From Flavobacteriales bacterium UBA6049 (GTDB lineage: Bacteria > Bacteroidota > Bacteroidia > Flavobacteriales_G > Salibacteraceae), in the NCBI GenBank assembly GCA_002429085.1, contig DIYR01000199.1, forward strand, positions 1-54,410: a DNA stretch of 54,410 bases, in the 5' to 3' direction. Shown in pieces: positions 44,157-53,637 of this stretch (positions are counted from its first letter, which is position 1; every line of letters begins with the position of its first letter). Both the position numbers and the translations under genes were made by a program. The notes beneath the pieces were generated by a model. That model saw only the letters and a program-made list of their open reading frames with translations, had not been told where the DNA came from and made no database searches.

Positions 44157-44164
44157 TACCTTTG
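44157..44164 (+). promoter_or_regulatory. TACCTTTG, -7-like promoter box of priA
   Basis: TACCTTTG fits the TAnnTTTG consensus and lies 10 bases before the ATG at 44174. It includes the TTG at 44162, which is therefore not the start of priA. No good -33 TTG at normal distance is seen. Confidence 0.45.
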
Positions 44165-44173
44165 AACATTGCT

Positions 44174-46642
44174 ATGCAAGGAACTCCAAGTACATTCATT
44201 CAAGTTATTTTACCTCTACCTGTACCTAAGGCATTTACCTATTTTGTTCCAAGCGAATGGCAGCATTCTGTTCAGCGCGGAGTAAGGGTAATTGTTCCTT
44301 TTGGAAAGCAAAAATTATATGCTGGCATTGTACTTGAAACACATACAGAAGCTCCTACTTCATACCAGGCAAAACACATTGAAGATGTTTTAGATGACGC
44401 TCCAATTGTATTAGACAATCAATTGAGTTTTTGGCAGTGGATTGCAGAGTATTACCTCTGTAATCTTGGAGATGTAATGAGTGCTGCATTACCTAGCGCT
44501 CTACAATTACACAGTGAATCAAAGTTGATTCTGAACCAATCATTTGAAGAGATAAACGATGATGAGTTAACGGATCGAGAATACTTGATATGTGAAGCTC
44601 TGCAAGCTCAAGAGATTCTTTCCATTGCCGATGTTTCGGCCATTTTGGGCATAAAAACGGTTCATCCTATTATTCGAAGTTTATTGGCAAAGGGTATTGT
44701 AATTCTTGAAGAAGAAGTCAAGGAGCAATACAAGCCTAAAACCATTTGGATGGTTTCTTTAGCTAAAGAATATCAGACCGAGTCTACTTTGAGCGAAGTG
44801 ATGAACCAATTGGCTAGAGCTCCTAAACAAACGGCTCTATTAATGCGCTTTGTAGAGATGAGCGGATTCTTTACTGGTGCCCTTGTTCCTGTTCCAAAAG
44901 TTGCCTTACAAAAGAAAGCTGATGCTAGTTCATCTCAGTTAAAATCTTTGGTTGATAAAGGAATTTTTGTGCTTGATGAGCAAGAAATTTCGAGACTTGA
45001 AGTCATTGAAGCTTCATCTGAGCGAAAGCAATTGAATGCTGATCAACAAAAATGTTACGAGATTCTCAAAGAGCAGTTACCAAAACACCCTGCGTCTTTA
45101 TTATATGGTGTTACATCAAGTGGAAAGACAGAGGTATACATTGACCTAATTCACGATTATATACAAGAAGGAAAACAGGTTCTCTATCTCTTACCTGAAA
45201 TAGCACTAACTACTCAAATTATTAAACGTTTACAAGCCCAATTTGGTGGAGATGTTGGAGTATATCACTCTAGATTTAATCAACAAGAACGAACCGAGGT
45301 TTGGAACAACATGTTACTTGGAAAGTACAAGGTAGTACTAGGTGCACGATCGGCTATTTTCCTTCCATTTCAAGACTTAGGATTAATCATCGTTGATGAG
45401 GAACATGAGGCCTCATTTAAGCAGTTCGATCCAGCACCACGATATCATGCAAGAGATGCAGCCATTGTTTTAGGACAACAAAACAAAGCGCATGTATTAC
45501 TAGGTTCTGCCACTCCTTCTGTGGAATCGTTTTATCAAGCACAGCAAGGAAAGTATGGTTTTGCCTCTTTATTGAAGCGTTTTGGGGGAGTTGAACTACC
45601 CAGAATAGAATTGGCTGATCTACGAGAGGAGCAGAAGAAAAAGACGATGAAATCTCATTTCAGCTCTTTACTTATTCAAAAATTAGAGCAAACCATTGCT
45701 AATGGAAAACAAGCCATTTTATTCCAAAATAGGAGAGGCTTTAGTCCATATATCCAATGTACTACCTGCGGATGGACTCCTAGTTGTACGAGGTGCGATG
45801 TGAACCTAACGTATCACAAACACATTGAACGGTTAAAGTGCCACTACTGCGGGTACAACAGACAAATGCCTGGAAATTGTGATCAATGTGGTTCTCCCAC
45901 TTTGGAGTTGAAAGGATTTGGAACAGAAAAAATTGAAGATGAATTGCATTTAATGTATCCACATTGGAAAATCAAACGATTAGACTTGGATACTACACGC
46001 GGAAAACATGCCTTTGATGAAATACTGACCAGTTTTCAACAGCAAGAAATTGATGTATTAGTTGGCACTCAAATGGTCACCAAAGGCTTAGATTTTGAAA
46101 ACGTTTCTCTAGTTGGTGTAATGAATGCTGATGCGATGCTCAATTTTCCAGATTTCAGAGCCCATGAACGAAGCTTTCAACTAATGGCACAAGTTGCTGG
46201 CCGCGCTGGACGAAAAAAGGATCAAGGTGAGGTGGTTATTCAAACTTATCAACCTGATCATCCAATTGTGCAACTCGTTTCTCAAACAGACTTCACAGGA
46301 TTCTATAAGCGACAAGTTGCTGAACGGTTACAGTTTCAATACCCTCCCTATTTTCGAATGGTTAAGTTTACTGTTATTCACGTGCAACGCGAATTAGTGA
46401 ATGATGCTGCCAATGAGTTAGCCTTTTTGTTACGAAAACATTTTGACAAACGTGTTCTTGGTCCTGAATATCCTTTGATTGCTAGAATAAAAAACCGCTA
46501 CCACAAACAAATCATGCTAAAACTGCCAAGAGAAGCTTCATCGAGAAAAGTAAGATTTCAAATTCAGCAATGTATCGATCATTTGCAACGACACCCTGAA
46601 TATAGAAAAGTAAGAGTTCTTCCTGATGTAGATCCTAACTAG
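44174..46642 (+). CDS. priA: primosomal replication-restart helicase PriA (N')
   Basis: The 822-residue helicase reloads the replisome at stalled forks. Domains in order: the DNA-binding N-terminal 3'BD (QVILPLPVPKAFTYFVP), winged helix, helicase core with Walker A YGVTSSGKTEVYI, DEEH box IIVDEEHEASFKQ, GARSAIF, then the zinc region CTTCGWTPSCTRC...CHYCGYNRQMPGNCDQC with eight cysteines, and the helicase C-lobe LVGTQMVTKGLDFENV, QVAGRAGRK, ending with the CTD. All family motifs are present. Start ATG at 44174 follows a -7 promoter box. Its stop codon TAG shares CTAG with the convergent gene. Confidence 0.95.
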   Translation: MQGTPSTFIQVILPLPVPKAFTYFVPSEWQHSVQRGVRVIVPFGKQKLYAGIVLETHTEAPTSYQAKHIEDVLDDAPIVLDNQLSFWQWIAEYYLCNLGDVMSAALPSALQLHSESKLILNQSFEEINDDELTDREYLICEALQAQEILSIADVSAILGIKTVHPIIRSLLAKGIVILEEEVKEQYKPKTIWMVSLAKEYQTESTLSEVMNQLARAPKQTALLMRFVEMSGFFTGALVPVPKVALQKKADASSSQLKSLVDKGIFVLDEQEISRLEVIEASSERKQLNADQQKCYEILKEQLPKHPASLLYGVTSSGKTEVYIDLIHDYIQEGKQVLYLLPEIALTTQIIKRLQAQFGGDVGVYHSRFNQQERTEVWNNMLLGKYKVVLGARSAIFLPFQDLGLIIVDEEHEASFKQFDPAPRYHARDAAIVLGQQNKAHVLLGSATPSVESFYQAQQGKYGFASLLKRFGGVELPRIELADLREEQKKKTMKSHFSSLLIQKLEQTIANGKQAILFQNRRGFSPYIQCTTCGWTPSCTRCDVNLTYHKHIERLKCHYCGYNRQMPGNCDQCGSPTLELKGFGTEKIEDELHLMYPHWKIKRLDLDTTRGKHAFDEILTSFQQQEIDVLVGTQMVTKGLDFENVSLVGVMNADAMLNFPDFRAHERSFQLMAQVAGRAGRKKDQGEVVIQTYQPDHPIVQLVSQTDFTGFYKRQVAERLQFQYPPYFRMVKFTVIHVQRELVNDAANELAFLLRKHFDKRVLGPEYPLIARIKNRYHKQIMLKLPREASSRKVRFQIQQCIDHLQRHPEYRKVRVLPDVDPN

Positions 46643-47274
46643 ATCAAGTCTAGAATCTCAGATTCGTCTTCTCGTTTTTGGCGCAACATTTCTTCCTCTT
46701 CAGCTCTAGCTCTAGATTGCATTTCGGTGAAGAATCGTGAGTTTAAATTCAAGTAGCTAATGTCTAACCCAAAGAGTTGTTCCACAAACACGGCAACGTT
46801 GTTTGGGTCCACAATTACAGAATCGAAAATAGAAGAGATGTTCTCCAATCCATATTTATCAGAAAGCAACTTGAGTATTTTTAAATCTTCTCCTTCATAA
46901 CATTTGAATGAATGCCTCACCATAAAAAGTTCGTCATTATAAGTATGAGCTTGAATAATCAATCTACTTCGGTGTAAATCTCTCTTATACCCATCAATTT
47001 GAATATCGGTATCACTTAACTGAACCTTAAAATATCGATTATGGAAAACTTGCTTCAACATTCTAGGAGTGGTATCTCCCATTCGTGCATTCGAAACAAA
47101 TGATACTTCCACATCTGTTTCTATCCTAAACAAGTCATCTAACTTATTGAGAATTACAGAATAGTCTGACTCTTTTGTATACTGAGAAGAGATATACTCT
47201 TTTGCATACAATTCGCCACGCGTGCTTGACGTCTCAAAAAAACGTTGAATACCAAGTGAAATACTGTTTCCCAT
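46639..47274 (-). CDS. hypothetical soluble protein
   Basis: The 211-residue acidic, cytoplasmic protein has no known motif that I recognise. It appears to be alpha/beta, with a central segment RYFKVQLSDTDIQIDGYKRDLHRSRLIIQAHTYNDELFMVRHSFKCYEGEDLKIL and a charged C-terminal helix (EMQSRARAEEEEMLRQKREDESEILDLI). It lies 36 bp after the UspA-tandem gene and is likely the last gene of a hemN-usp-unknown transcript. Its 3' end overlaps priA by four bases (CTAG), with no terminator hairpin between the convergent genes. Confidence 0.65.
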   Translation of the reverse strand: MGNSISLGIQRFFETSSTRGELYAKEYISSQYTKESDYSVILNKLDDLFRIETDVEVSFVSNARMGDTTPRMLKQVFHNRYFKVQLSDTDIQIDGYKRDLHRSRLIIQAHTYNDELFMVRHSFKCYEGEDLKILKLLSDKYGLENISSIFDSVIVDPNNVAVFVEQLFGLDISYLNLNSRFFTEMQSRARAEEEEMLRQKREDESEILDLI

Positions 47275-47310
47275 TGATTTAACCGAGGTTTGGATCGGGT
47301 TAAATGTCTC

Positions 47311-48177
47311 TTATTTGATGTGTAAACTTAGTACTGGTAATTTTGCATGATTTACTACTGATTCTGTTACGTTGTCACTCATCAATCTTTTTAGTCCTTT
47401 AAAGCCATGAGTAACTAGTACAATTAAATCAGCACCAACCAAATTGCTATAGTTCAATATTCCTTCTTCAATGTTGAAGTCGTTATATATATATAGCATT
47501 GACTCACCTACTTCATATTCTTCGGCAACATTCTCCATACGTTCTAAAGTATCGTCTGTTTGCTCAAAATATGCTGGAGTATTTACATGAAGCAAATGAA
47601 GTTCAGCATTTAAAGAGTCAACAAAATTCTTTACACGAGGAATTTGTCGGTTAATTTCTTCTTCTAAAAAGTCTGAAGCATATACCATAGTTTTTACTTC
47701 AAACTCTTCAGGAACTTCTCTTACGGTTAATACCGGTATATGACTTTGACGAACTACTTTTTGCGCATTACTTCCCACAAATGCTTCTTCAAAACCGGAA
47801 GAACCATGAGTTCCCATCACCAATAAATCTGCATTAATTTCTTCGGCCAAGTTGTTAATATCATCAACTAACTCTCCGGAACTAAGGTGCGTCTCTACAG
47901 ATACATTCTTATCCGACAAAACCAACTTAATTGCATTTAACTCCTTCTGCGCTTCTTCTTTCTGCTTTTCAATCATCTTCATTAACAACTCCGGCTCAAA
48001 ACCTGGAATCATTGGATCTCCTGTTGATGACAAGCTCATATCAACATAGCGTTGAACTGAATCTATTGAATGAATAACATGCAGCGTTGCTCCAGATTGG
48101 TTCGCTAATTGAGTAGCCATTTTCAATGCGCCATTGGCTGCATCAGAAAAATCAGTTGGATAAATTATTGCTTTCAT
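47311..48177 (-). CDS. tandem universal stress protein (UspA)
   Basis: The 288-residue protein has two UspA domains (about 1-145 and 155-288). Domain 1 begins MKAIIYPTDFSDAANGALKMA and has the ATP-binding motif MGTHGSSGFEEAFVGSNAQKVV (G-2x-G-9x-G-S). Domain 2 begins KTMVYASDFLEEEINRQ; its motif VTHGFKGLKRLMSDNVTESVV lacks the second part (GS replaced by SD), so it may not bind ATP. Such proteins help cells survive starvation, oxidants or respiratory stop. It is 9 bp downstream of hemN (minus strand), probably in one transcript with it. Confidence 0.92.
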   Translation of the reverse strand: MKAIIYPTDFSDAANGALKMATQLANQSGATLHVIHSIDSVQRYVDMSLSSTGDPMIPGFEPELLMKMIEKQKEEAQKELNAIKLVLSDKNVSVETHLSSGELVDDINNLAEEINADLLVMGTHGSSGFEEAFVGSNAQKVVRQSHIPVLTVREVPEEFEVKTMVYASDFLEEEINRQIPRVKNFVDSLNAELHLLHVNTPAYFEQTDDTLERMENVAEEYEVGESMLYIYNDFNIEEGILNYSNLVGADLIVLVTHGFKGLKRLMSDNVTESVVNHAKLPVLSLHIK

Positions 48178-48186
48178 GCTGAAGAG

Positions 48187-49545
48187 TTAAATCGTGGTGC
48201 TAAAGATACGTGTTTCGGGTTGTTTGCGTCTTAATCTGGCATCAAATGCCATACAAATATTTCGGATGAATGGTCTGCCTTTTTCAGAGATTTCAAGGTG
48301 ATTTGGGGATACTTTTACTAGTTCATCTTGAATCATTTCTTCTAACAAAGGAAGGCCTTCATTCCATGAAGATGTTTGAAGTTTAGAACTAGACCAATCT
48401 GTTGCTAATCTGCACATTATATTCAAAATATGCTGTCTAATCACTAGGTCTTCACCTGTTAAAACATGGCCTCTAAAAACAGCTAATTCACCCTTAGCAA
48501 TTTGATTCTGATAGGTCCTAATATGCTTCTCATTTTGTGCAAAAGCACCCCAAGAGTCACTAATTGAGCTAGCCCCCAAACCTATCATTAATTTGGTATT
48601 TGTAGTTGTATACCCCATAAAATTTCGATGCAAAGTTCCTGCCTCACTCGACTTAACCAACTCATCATTTGGTAGTGCAAAGTGATCCATACCAATCTCT
48701 ACATAGCCATCAGACTCTAATAACTCTTTTCCGAGCTCATATAGGGCTCTTTTTGCATCTCCTTTCGGCAAATCTTCTTCTGTAAATCTGCGCATAATCC
48801 CTTTTATCCATGGCACATGTGCATAACTGTAATAAGCGATTCTTTCTGGTCGCATCTCCATCACAGCATCAAAAGTTTGGCGAATGGTATCTATGGTTTG
48901 TAGAGGTAAGCCATAAATCAAATCGAAATTAATGGAAGTATACCCTATCTCACGTGCTTGATCTACTACGCTCTTTACCAATTCAACCGACTGAATACGA
49001 TTGATCATTTCCTGAACTTTTGGATCAAAATCTTGTACACCAAGGCTTAAGCGTGTAAACCCTAAATCAAATAGGGTTTGTAAATGTTCTTTGGATGTAG
49101 AATGCGGACTTGCCTCGAAACTTAAGTGAGCTTCTGGCATTTTCTCTGCATGTGCTAAAATTCCATTGACTAATCTAGCTAAGTTAGTTGGGCTAAAGAA
49201 CGTTGGGGTTCCTCCTCCTAAGTGTATTTCCGCAATTTTTGGAATGCCAGATAACTCATTCAAATACAGTTGCCATTCTTGTAATACAGTATCTATATAT
49301 GGGCCTTCTACTGCATGGTTCAAGGTGTACTTCATGTTACACCCGCAGTAATGACATGCCGTACTGCAATACGGAAGATGTATATATAAGCTAATTCCCT
49401 GATCTGAATTGGTAGCGTCAAATGTGGCTTTTACTGATTCAATCCACTTTGATGCAGAAAACGAATCTTCCTCCCAATAAGGAACCGTTGGGTAACTGGT
49501 ATAACGTGGTCCTGGAATGTTATACTTCTGAATTAAACTATTCAT
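48187..49545 (-). CDS. hemN: oxygen-independent coproporphyrinogen III oxidase
   Basis: The 452-residue radical-SAM enzyme converts coproporphyrinogen III to protoporphyrinogen IX in haem synthesis without oxygen. The Fe-S motif is HLPYCSTACHYCGCNMKYT (CxxxCxxCxC), followed by HLGGGTPTFFSP, FEASPHSTSKEHL, RLSLGVQDFDPKVQ, INFDLIYGLPLQT and the HemN C-domain IGMDHFALPNDELV. The fourth Cys in CGC and the N-terminal tripwire-like LIQKYNIPGPRYTSYPTVP point to true HemN and not HemW or a haem chaperone. Start ATG at 49545 is chosen as the standard N-terminus; an in-frame start at 49581 would add 12 residues. It heads a hemN-usp-unknown unit. Confidence 0.93.
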   Translation of the reverse strand: MNSLIQKYNIPGPRYTSYPTVPYWEEDSFSASKWIESVKATFDATNSDQGISLYIHLPYCSTACHYCGCNMKYTLNHAVEGPYIDTVLQEWQLYLNELSGIPKIAEIHLGGGTPTFFSPTNLARLVNGILAHAEKMPEAHLSFEASPHSTSKEHLQTLFDLGFTRLSLGVQDFDPKVQEMINRIQSVELVKSVVDQAREIGYTSINFDLIYGLPLQTIDTIRQTFDAVMEMRPERIAYYSYAHVPWIKGIMRRFTEEDLPKGDAKRALYELGKELLESDGYVEIGMDHFALPNDELVKSSEAGTLHRNFMGYTTTNTKLMIGLGASSISDSWGAFAQNEKHIRTYQNQIAKGELAVFRGHVLTGEDLVIRQHILNIMCRLATDWSSSKLQTSSWNEGLPLLEEMIQDELVKVSPNHLEISEKGRPFIRNICMAFDARLRRKQPETRIFSTTI

Positions 49546-49635
49546 TATTTTACGCTGCTGATTACTAGCAAAGATCAGCACCCTAAAAGGAGTTTGGAAT
49601 GAGGTAAATCATTCTAAATTCTGATGAATATCAGT

Positions 49636-50169
49636 TTAATACACCGTTGTTCTAAAAATAATGGTGTAGTTAAACTCTTCGTCCCACTTGTACTCCTCTG
49701 TATTCATTTCGAAATAATTCGGATCAAAACTACCTTTCAACGTTGCCATTTTAGTGACTCCACCTGTACCTTTTACACGTTCTACACTAAATGTCACTGG
49801 GAGCTCTTGGCTATTCGTTCCTATTGTTAATTCAACTGTTCCTTCGGTTTGTTCAACAGAATTTGAAGCATTCTTCAACATATCCATCAATCCATAAACG
49901 GTGGCTTTCCAATGAAACGTAAATTCTCTTTTGGCGTAATACTTTTCAGCATTTTGAGTCATGTCTCTAGCATTTGTATTACTGAATTCAACGGTAATTT
50001 CTCCATTTTGAGGAAACACACTTACATCTACATCTGAAGCAGATATAGCCAAACTACTATCGTTTAGCATACAACTAGCTACTAACCTAGTATTGGCAAC
50101 TGCAACAGAATTTTGGCCGAAACTTGATGCAACCAACAAGGTGAAAAGAATGCTAACTAAAAATCTCAT
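49636..50169 (-). CDS. secreted beta-rich protein, YceI-like layout
   Basis: The 177-residue product has a signal peptide (MRFLVSILFTLLVASSFGQ) and a mature part of about 158 residues, predicted as mostly beta strands (ITVEFSNTNARDM, REFTFHWKATVYGLMDML, GTVELTIGTNSQELPVTFSVERV, LKGSFDPNYFEMN). The size and the GSFDPNYFEMN-type end recall YceI lipocalin-like proteins, but the usual YceI motifs are not clear. It is 1 bp after the CoA-binding gene and therefore in its transcript. Confidence 0.55.
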   Translation of the reverse strand: MRFLVSILFTLLVASSFGQNSVAVANTRLVASCMLNDSSLAISASDVDVSVFPQNGEITVEFSNTNARDMTQNAEKYYAKREFTFHWKATVYGLMDMLKNASNSVEQTEGTVELTIGTNSQELPVTFSVERVKGTGGVTKMATLKGSFDPNYFEMNTEEYKWDEEFNYTIIFRTTVY

Positions 50170-50170
50170 C

Positions 50171-50536
50171 TTAGTATGAATTGGTACTTAATAGTACTAA
50201 AGTACACGCTTCTTCGTGCTCAATTCCAGCTGAGTTCAATTTTTGATAAAACTCGTTGTTTTCTGTACCTGGGTTAAATATCACTCGCTTTGGAGAAAGA
50301 CCAATGATGTAGTCGTATAATTCGGGTTGACGCGCAGGTCCAACATACATAGTAACGGTATCTAAATCTTCTATGGTATTAGGCCAATCTGTCAAGATTT
50401 GCTCTCCATCTATTTCCCCTGCTCTAACACCAAGTGGAACTACTGGATGATCGTGCATTTTTAAACGATGAGTAGCTTGGTATGCATACTTACCTTCTCT
50501 AGGCGTAGCTCCTATAATGGCCGTTTTCTTTTTCAT
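50171..50536 (-). CDS. CoA-binding domain protein
   Basis: The 121-residue Rossmann-fold protein of the CoA-binding family (CoA_binding_2) has TAIIGATPREGKYAYQATHRLKMHDHPVVPLGVRAGEI (glycine-rich CoA loop), DTVTMYVGPARQPELYDYI and FNPGTENNEFYQKL. Small proteins of this type bind CoA or NAD(P) and are often of unknown role. The ATG at 50536 begins just before the first strand; an upstream in-frame ATG at 50590 would lie inside the DUF547 gene. The spacing to neighbours is 17 bp and 1 bp, a tight operon. Confidence 0.85.
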   Translation of the reverse strand: MKKKTAIIGATPREGKYAYQATHRLKMHDHPVVPLGVRAGEIDGEQILTDWPNTIEDLDTVTMYVGPARQPELYDYIIGLSPKRVIFNPGTENNEFYQKLNSAGIEHEEACTLVLLSTNSY

Positions 50537-50553
50537 AATGTCCTTTGTGGTAG

Positions 50554-51306
50554 TTACTTTTCTTGGTAATCTTTTGGGGTTGGATTCCAATCGTACTTTG
50601 TAAACTTCACCTTTGGATGAATATCACCGGCAATCACTTTGTACTTTTTTAACCAAGCAACAATTCCTTTTTTGCCTCCAAAGTCACCTCGGTACCAACT
50701 TAGAATACGAGATACTTCTACTTGGTTTGCAGTAGAATCAAATGTTGTGCTCGTCTGTAAGAATCCTTCGGTAGCAACCTCTAATTGCTCATTGATATGA
50801 TTCATTTCATAAAATGCTATTGGTGGACAACTTTCTGCCCCACAATTCAAGGCAAAGTGAATTCTAGCATCTAGTTCTTGTACACGCAACATTTTTTCGC
50901 GCTTGCCCACGAACAATTTGTTAGTTGTTCCCTTGGTTAGCAAACATTTAGAATGACGAAGAATACCATGCTCTATCTGGTTCAAGCTAAACAATTCTCC
51001 TCCTATTACAATGGATTTTTCTCCGAAGAATTTGAACTTCTTTTGATATCCAGATGGATTCTCTTGCATCTTGATTTGCGCATATACATTGTAAATATTC
51101 ACCCAAAAAGTAATGCGTTTTTGATCGGTATCTAGCTCCATTGCTAAGCTATCTAACGAATACGCTGCCAGTTCATTTTGATACTCTTGATAGCTATAAT
51201 CCATACGGAAGTTATAGAACAAATCTTCTGCTAGTTCAAGTCCTTTTCCTTGACTAAAACCCGACAACGTAAAAACAGTAAAAACTGCAACTATTAAGTA
51301 TCTCAT
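50554..51306 (-). CDS. secreted DUF547 domain protein
   Basis: The 250-residue protein has a signal peptide (MRYLIVAVFTVFTLSGFSQ) and a DUF547 domain (about 45-225). Family motifs visible are RITFWVNIYNVYAQIKM, FSLNQIEHGILR, and RIHFALNCGAESCPPIAF, whose Asn, Cys, Cys set is conserved in the family, and the WYRGDFGG segment. DUF547 folds resemble papain/transglutaminase, though activity is not established. It heads a three-gene minus-strand unit with the CoA-binding and YceI-like genes. Confidence 0.88.
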   Translation of the reverse strand: MRYLIVAVFTVFTLSGFSQGKGLELAEDLFYNFRMDYSYQEYQNELAAYSLDSLAMELDTDQKRITFWVNIYNVYAQIKMQENPSGYQKKFKFFGEKSIVIGGELFSLNQIEHGILRHSKCLLTKGTTNKLFVGKREKMLRVQELDARIHFALNCGAESCPPIAFYEMNHINEQLEVATEGFLQTSTTFDSTANQVEVSRILSWYRGDFGGKKGIVAWLKKYKVIAGDIHPKVKFTKYDWNPTPKDYQEK

Positions 51307-51356
51307 TCTACAAATCTAAACGTTTGACTGTGTTCTAATTGAAATCAACTGGCACT

Positions 51357-51388
51357 AAAAAATCCCGAACGACTTACATCATTCGGGA
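51357..51388 (-). terminator. intrinsic terminator of the thioredoxin gene
   Basis: On the minus strand TCCCGAA and TTCGGGA arms (51388-51382 and 51369-51363), with further inner pairing, are followed by T6. Confidence 0.85.
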
Positions 51389-51417
51389 CGTCCAAAAAAC
51401 TAACCAACTTGCGCATG

Positions 51418-51783
51418 TTACTGCGCTACCAATAATTCTTTTTGAATGATTTCTTCTAATGCTTCTTTCGGAAGTGCACCAGCTTGCATCATTGGTTGTT
51501 TACCTCCTACCGGAACGAATAGAATACTTGGAATTGAACGAATTCCGAATACAGCAGAAAGTTCTTGCTCTACTTCTGTATCAACTTTGTAAATGTCTAC
51601 TTGACCGTCAAAATCATCAGACAATTCTTCGAAAATTGGAGCTACTGCCTTACATGGCCCACACCAATCAGCATAAAAATCAATTATTGCGGGTCTTTCA
51701 CCATTATACTCCCACTCTTTCTTTTGAGTGTAATCAAAAAATATTTCTTTAAACCCTTGGGTTGTTAATTTCTTAGTTGCCAT
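51418..51783 (-). CDS. trxA: thioredoxin
   Basis: The 121-residue protein has the active site WCGPCKAVAP (residues about 41-50) and the conserved cis-Pro region IRSIPSILFVPVGGK; the fold DYTQKKEWEYNGERPAIIDFYADWCGPC is typical. It reduces disulphides in the cytoplasm; there is no signal peptide. It is about a dozen residues longer than E. coli Trx1 at the N-terminus. It is monocistronic, with its terminator at 51357-51388 and 93 bp to the ABC exporter gene upstream. Confidence 0.93.
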   Translation of the reverse strand: MATKKLTTQGFKEIFFDYTQKKEWEYNGERPAIIDFYADWCGPCKAVAPIFEELSDDFDGQVDIYKVDTEVEQELSAVFGIRSIPSILFVPVGGKQPMMQAGALPKEALEEIIQKELLVAQ

Positions 51784-51876
51784 GATAGGTCCTTTCTTCT
51801 TTTATTTCATGCAAAGTAACATCACAGTGAACGGGGTAACTGTAATATTAGTTACAGATTAGGCTACTTAGAAATG

Positions 51877-53637
51877 TTAGCCAGCCGACTCTACGAACTG
51901 TAATTCATACAACTCTTTGTAATGACCATCTTGTTGCAGCAATTCTTGATGGCTTCCTTGCTCTACAATACGCCCTTTTTCTAGTACTACAATGCGACTT
52001 GCATTTTGAACGGTTGCTAAACGGTGCGCTATAACCAACGAAGTTCTGTTGGCTGTTAATACATCAATTGCATTTTGAATAAGTTGTTCGCTCTCGGTAT
52101 CAACACTACTGGTAGCTTCATCCAAAATCAAGATACTTGGATTATATACGTATGCACGAATAAAGGCTATAAGTTGGCGCTGCCCTACACTTAACATACC
52201 TCCACGTTCGCGCACATTGAAATCGTAATTACCAGGTAGCTTCATGATGAACTCATGCGCCCCAACTAACTTAGCAGCTTCTTCAACCTGTTCGCGTGTA
52301 ATTTCAGGATTGTTTAAGGTGATGTTATTCAATACGGTATCACTAAACAAGAACACATCTTGCAGTACCACACCTACTTGCTTTCGCAGCTCATTCAGTG
52401 GATAATCTCGTATAGGAACCCCATCAATATTGATTTCTCCTTTCTGAAACTCGTAATACCTACTAATCAGATTAATGATAGAGGTTTTACCTGCTCCTGT
52501 TGCACCAACAAACGCTACCGTTTCACCAGACTTCACATTCAAACTGATGTCTTTCAAGATCCAATCTTCATTGTTATAAGCAAACCACAAGTCTTTGATT
52601 TCAATATCACCATTCAAATGAGTAATTGGTGTTGTTCCGTTGTCAACAATATGATCTTCGGTATCTAGTATCTTAAACACGCGTTCGCTAGCCACCATAC
52701 CCATCTGTAGGGTATTGAATCGATCTGCTAGCTGACGAATTGGACGATACAACATGTAGATATATAGAATAAATGCCACCAAATTCCCCAACGAAACTTG
52801 TCCATCAATTACCTCTTTTGCTCCCCACCATACTAGCAATGCAAGTGAAACAGCACTTAGTATTTCTACCACCGGGAAAAATACCGAGTTAGCCCATACC
52901 GTGCGAATATGCGCTTGCATGTGCTGTTTATTAATTGCTCGAAATTCTTCTAACTCACGCTCTTCACGATTAAAGATCTGAACGATGTTCATTCCTGTAA
53001 TATGCTCTTGCACATATGCATTGAGTTTAGCAACTGCAGTACGCACATCTTGAAAAGCATCTTTGATGTAATTCTTGAAGATATTGGTAGCAACTATCAA
53101 TACGGGAATTGGTGCTAAACTGAATAACGTTAAACGCCAATCTGTATAGAACATAAAGGCAATTACCACTACCAATTTCAATATATCTCCAATAATGATA
53201 AGGATACCGTTTGCGAAAATATCTGAGATGGTTTCTATATCAGATATTACTCTGGTAACGAGTGTACCAATAGGAGTTCCATCAAAATACTTGAGTTTAA
53301 AACCAACAATTTTGTCATAGGTTTTAACCCGTAAATCTCTAATTACGCTCTGCCCCACCCAATTGGCCATGTAGGTTTGTACAAACTGTAAAGCGGCTTC
53401 GGCAATCAAAATCACAAACATTACCAATGTCAATTGCCACAGTAATGTACCGTTTGGTTTTACAATAGATTCATCTACTGTGTATTGAATTAACCAAGGA
53501 CGAATTGGTGATAAAAACGCAAGAGCAACTGTTAACACACCGGTAGTTACAAAACGTTTGCGGTAGGGCTTCACGTATTTTAACACACGTGAGAAGAGTT
53601 GTAAATCAAATGCTTTTCCGCTTACTGACTTTGCCAT
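51877..53637 (-). CDS. MsbA-like ABC exporter, fused permease/ATPase
   Basis: The 586-residue half-transporter has a six-helix exporter domain (about 20-320) and an ATPase domain (about 345-586). Motifs: Walker A GATGAGKTS, Q-loop QDVFLFSDT, signature LSVGQRQL (not the common LSGGQ), Walker B ILILDEATSSVD and H-loop IAHRLAT. Such proteins work as homodimers or heterodimers exporting lipids or drugs; the substrate is unknown. It begins at the base after the truA stop, so the two are co-transcribed. Confidence 0.92.
   Translation of the reverse strand: MAKSVSGKAFDLQLFSRVLKYVKPYRKRFVTTGVLTVALAFLSPIRPWLIQYTVDESIVKPNGTLLWQLTLVMFVILIAEAALQFVQTYMANWVGQSVIRDLRVKTYDKIVGFKLKYFDGTPIGTLVTRVISDIETISDIFANGILIIIGDILKLVVVIAFMFYTDWRLTLFSLAPIPVLIVATNIFKNYIKDAFQDVRTAVAKLNAYVQEHITGMNIVQIFNREERELEEFRAINKQHMQAHIRTVWANSVFFPVVEILSAVSLALLVWWGAKEVIDGQVSLGNLVAFILYIYMLYRPIRQLADRFNTLQMGMVASERVFKILDTEDHIVDNGTTPITHLNGDIEIKDLWFAYNNEDWILKDISLNVKSGETVAFVGATGAGKTSIINLISRYYEFQKGEINIDGVPIRDYPLNELRKQVGVVLQDVFLFSDTVLNNITLNNPEITREQVEEAAKLVGAHEFIMKLPGNYDFNVRERGGMLSVGQRQLIAFIRAYVYNPSILILDEATSSVDTESEQLIQNAIDVLTANRTSLVIAHRLATVQNASRIVVLEKGRIVEQGSHQELLQQDGHYKELYELQFVESAG

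Noticed and set aside
49597..49614. Hairpin GAATGA/TCATTC upstream of hemN as regulatory site
   Set aside because: Six-base arms in AT-rich DNA without T-run or conserved context are not significant.
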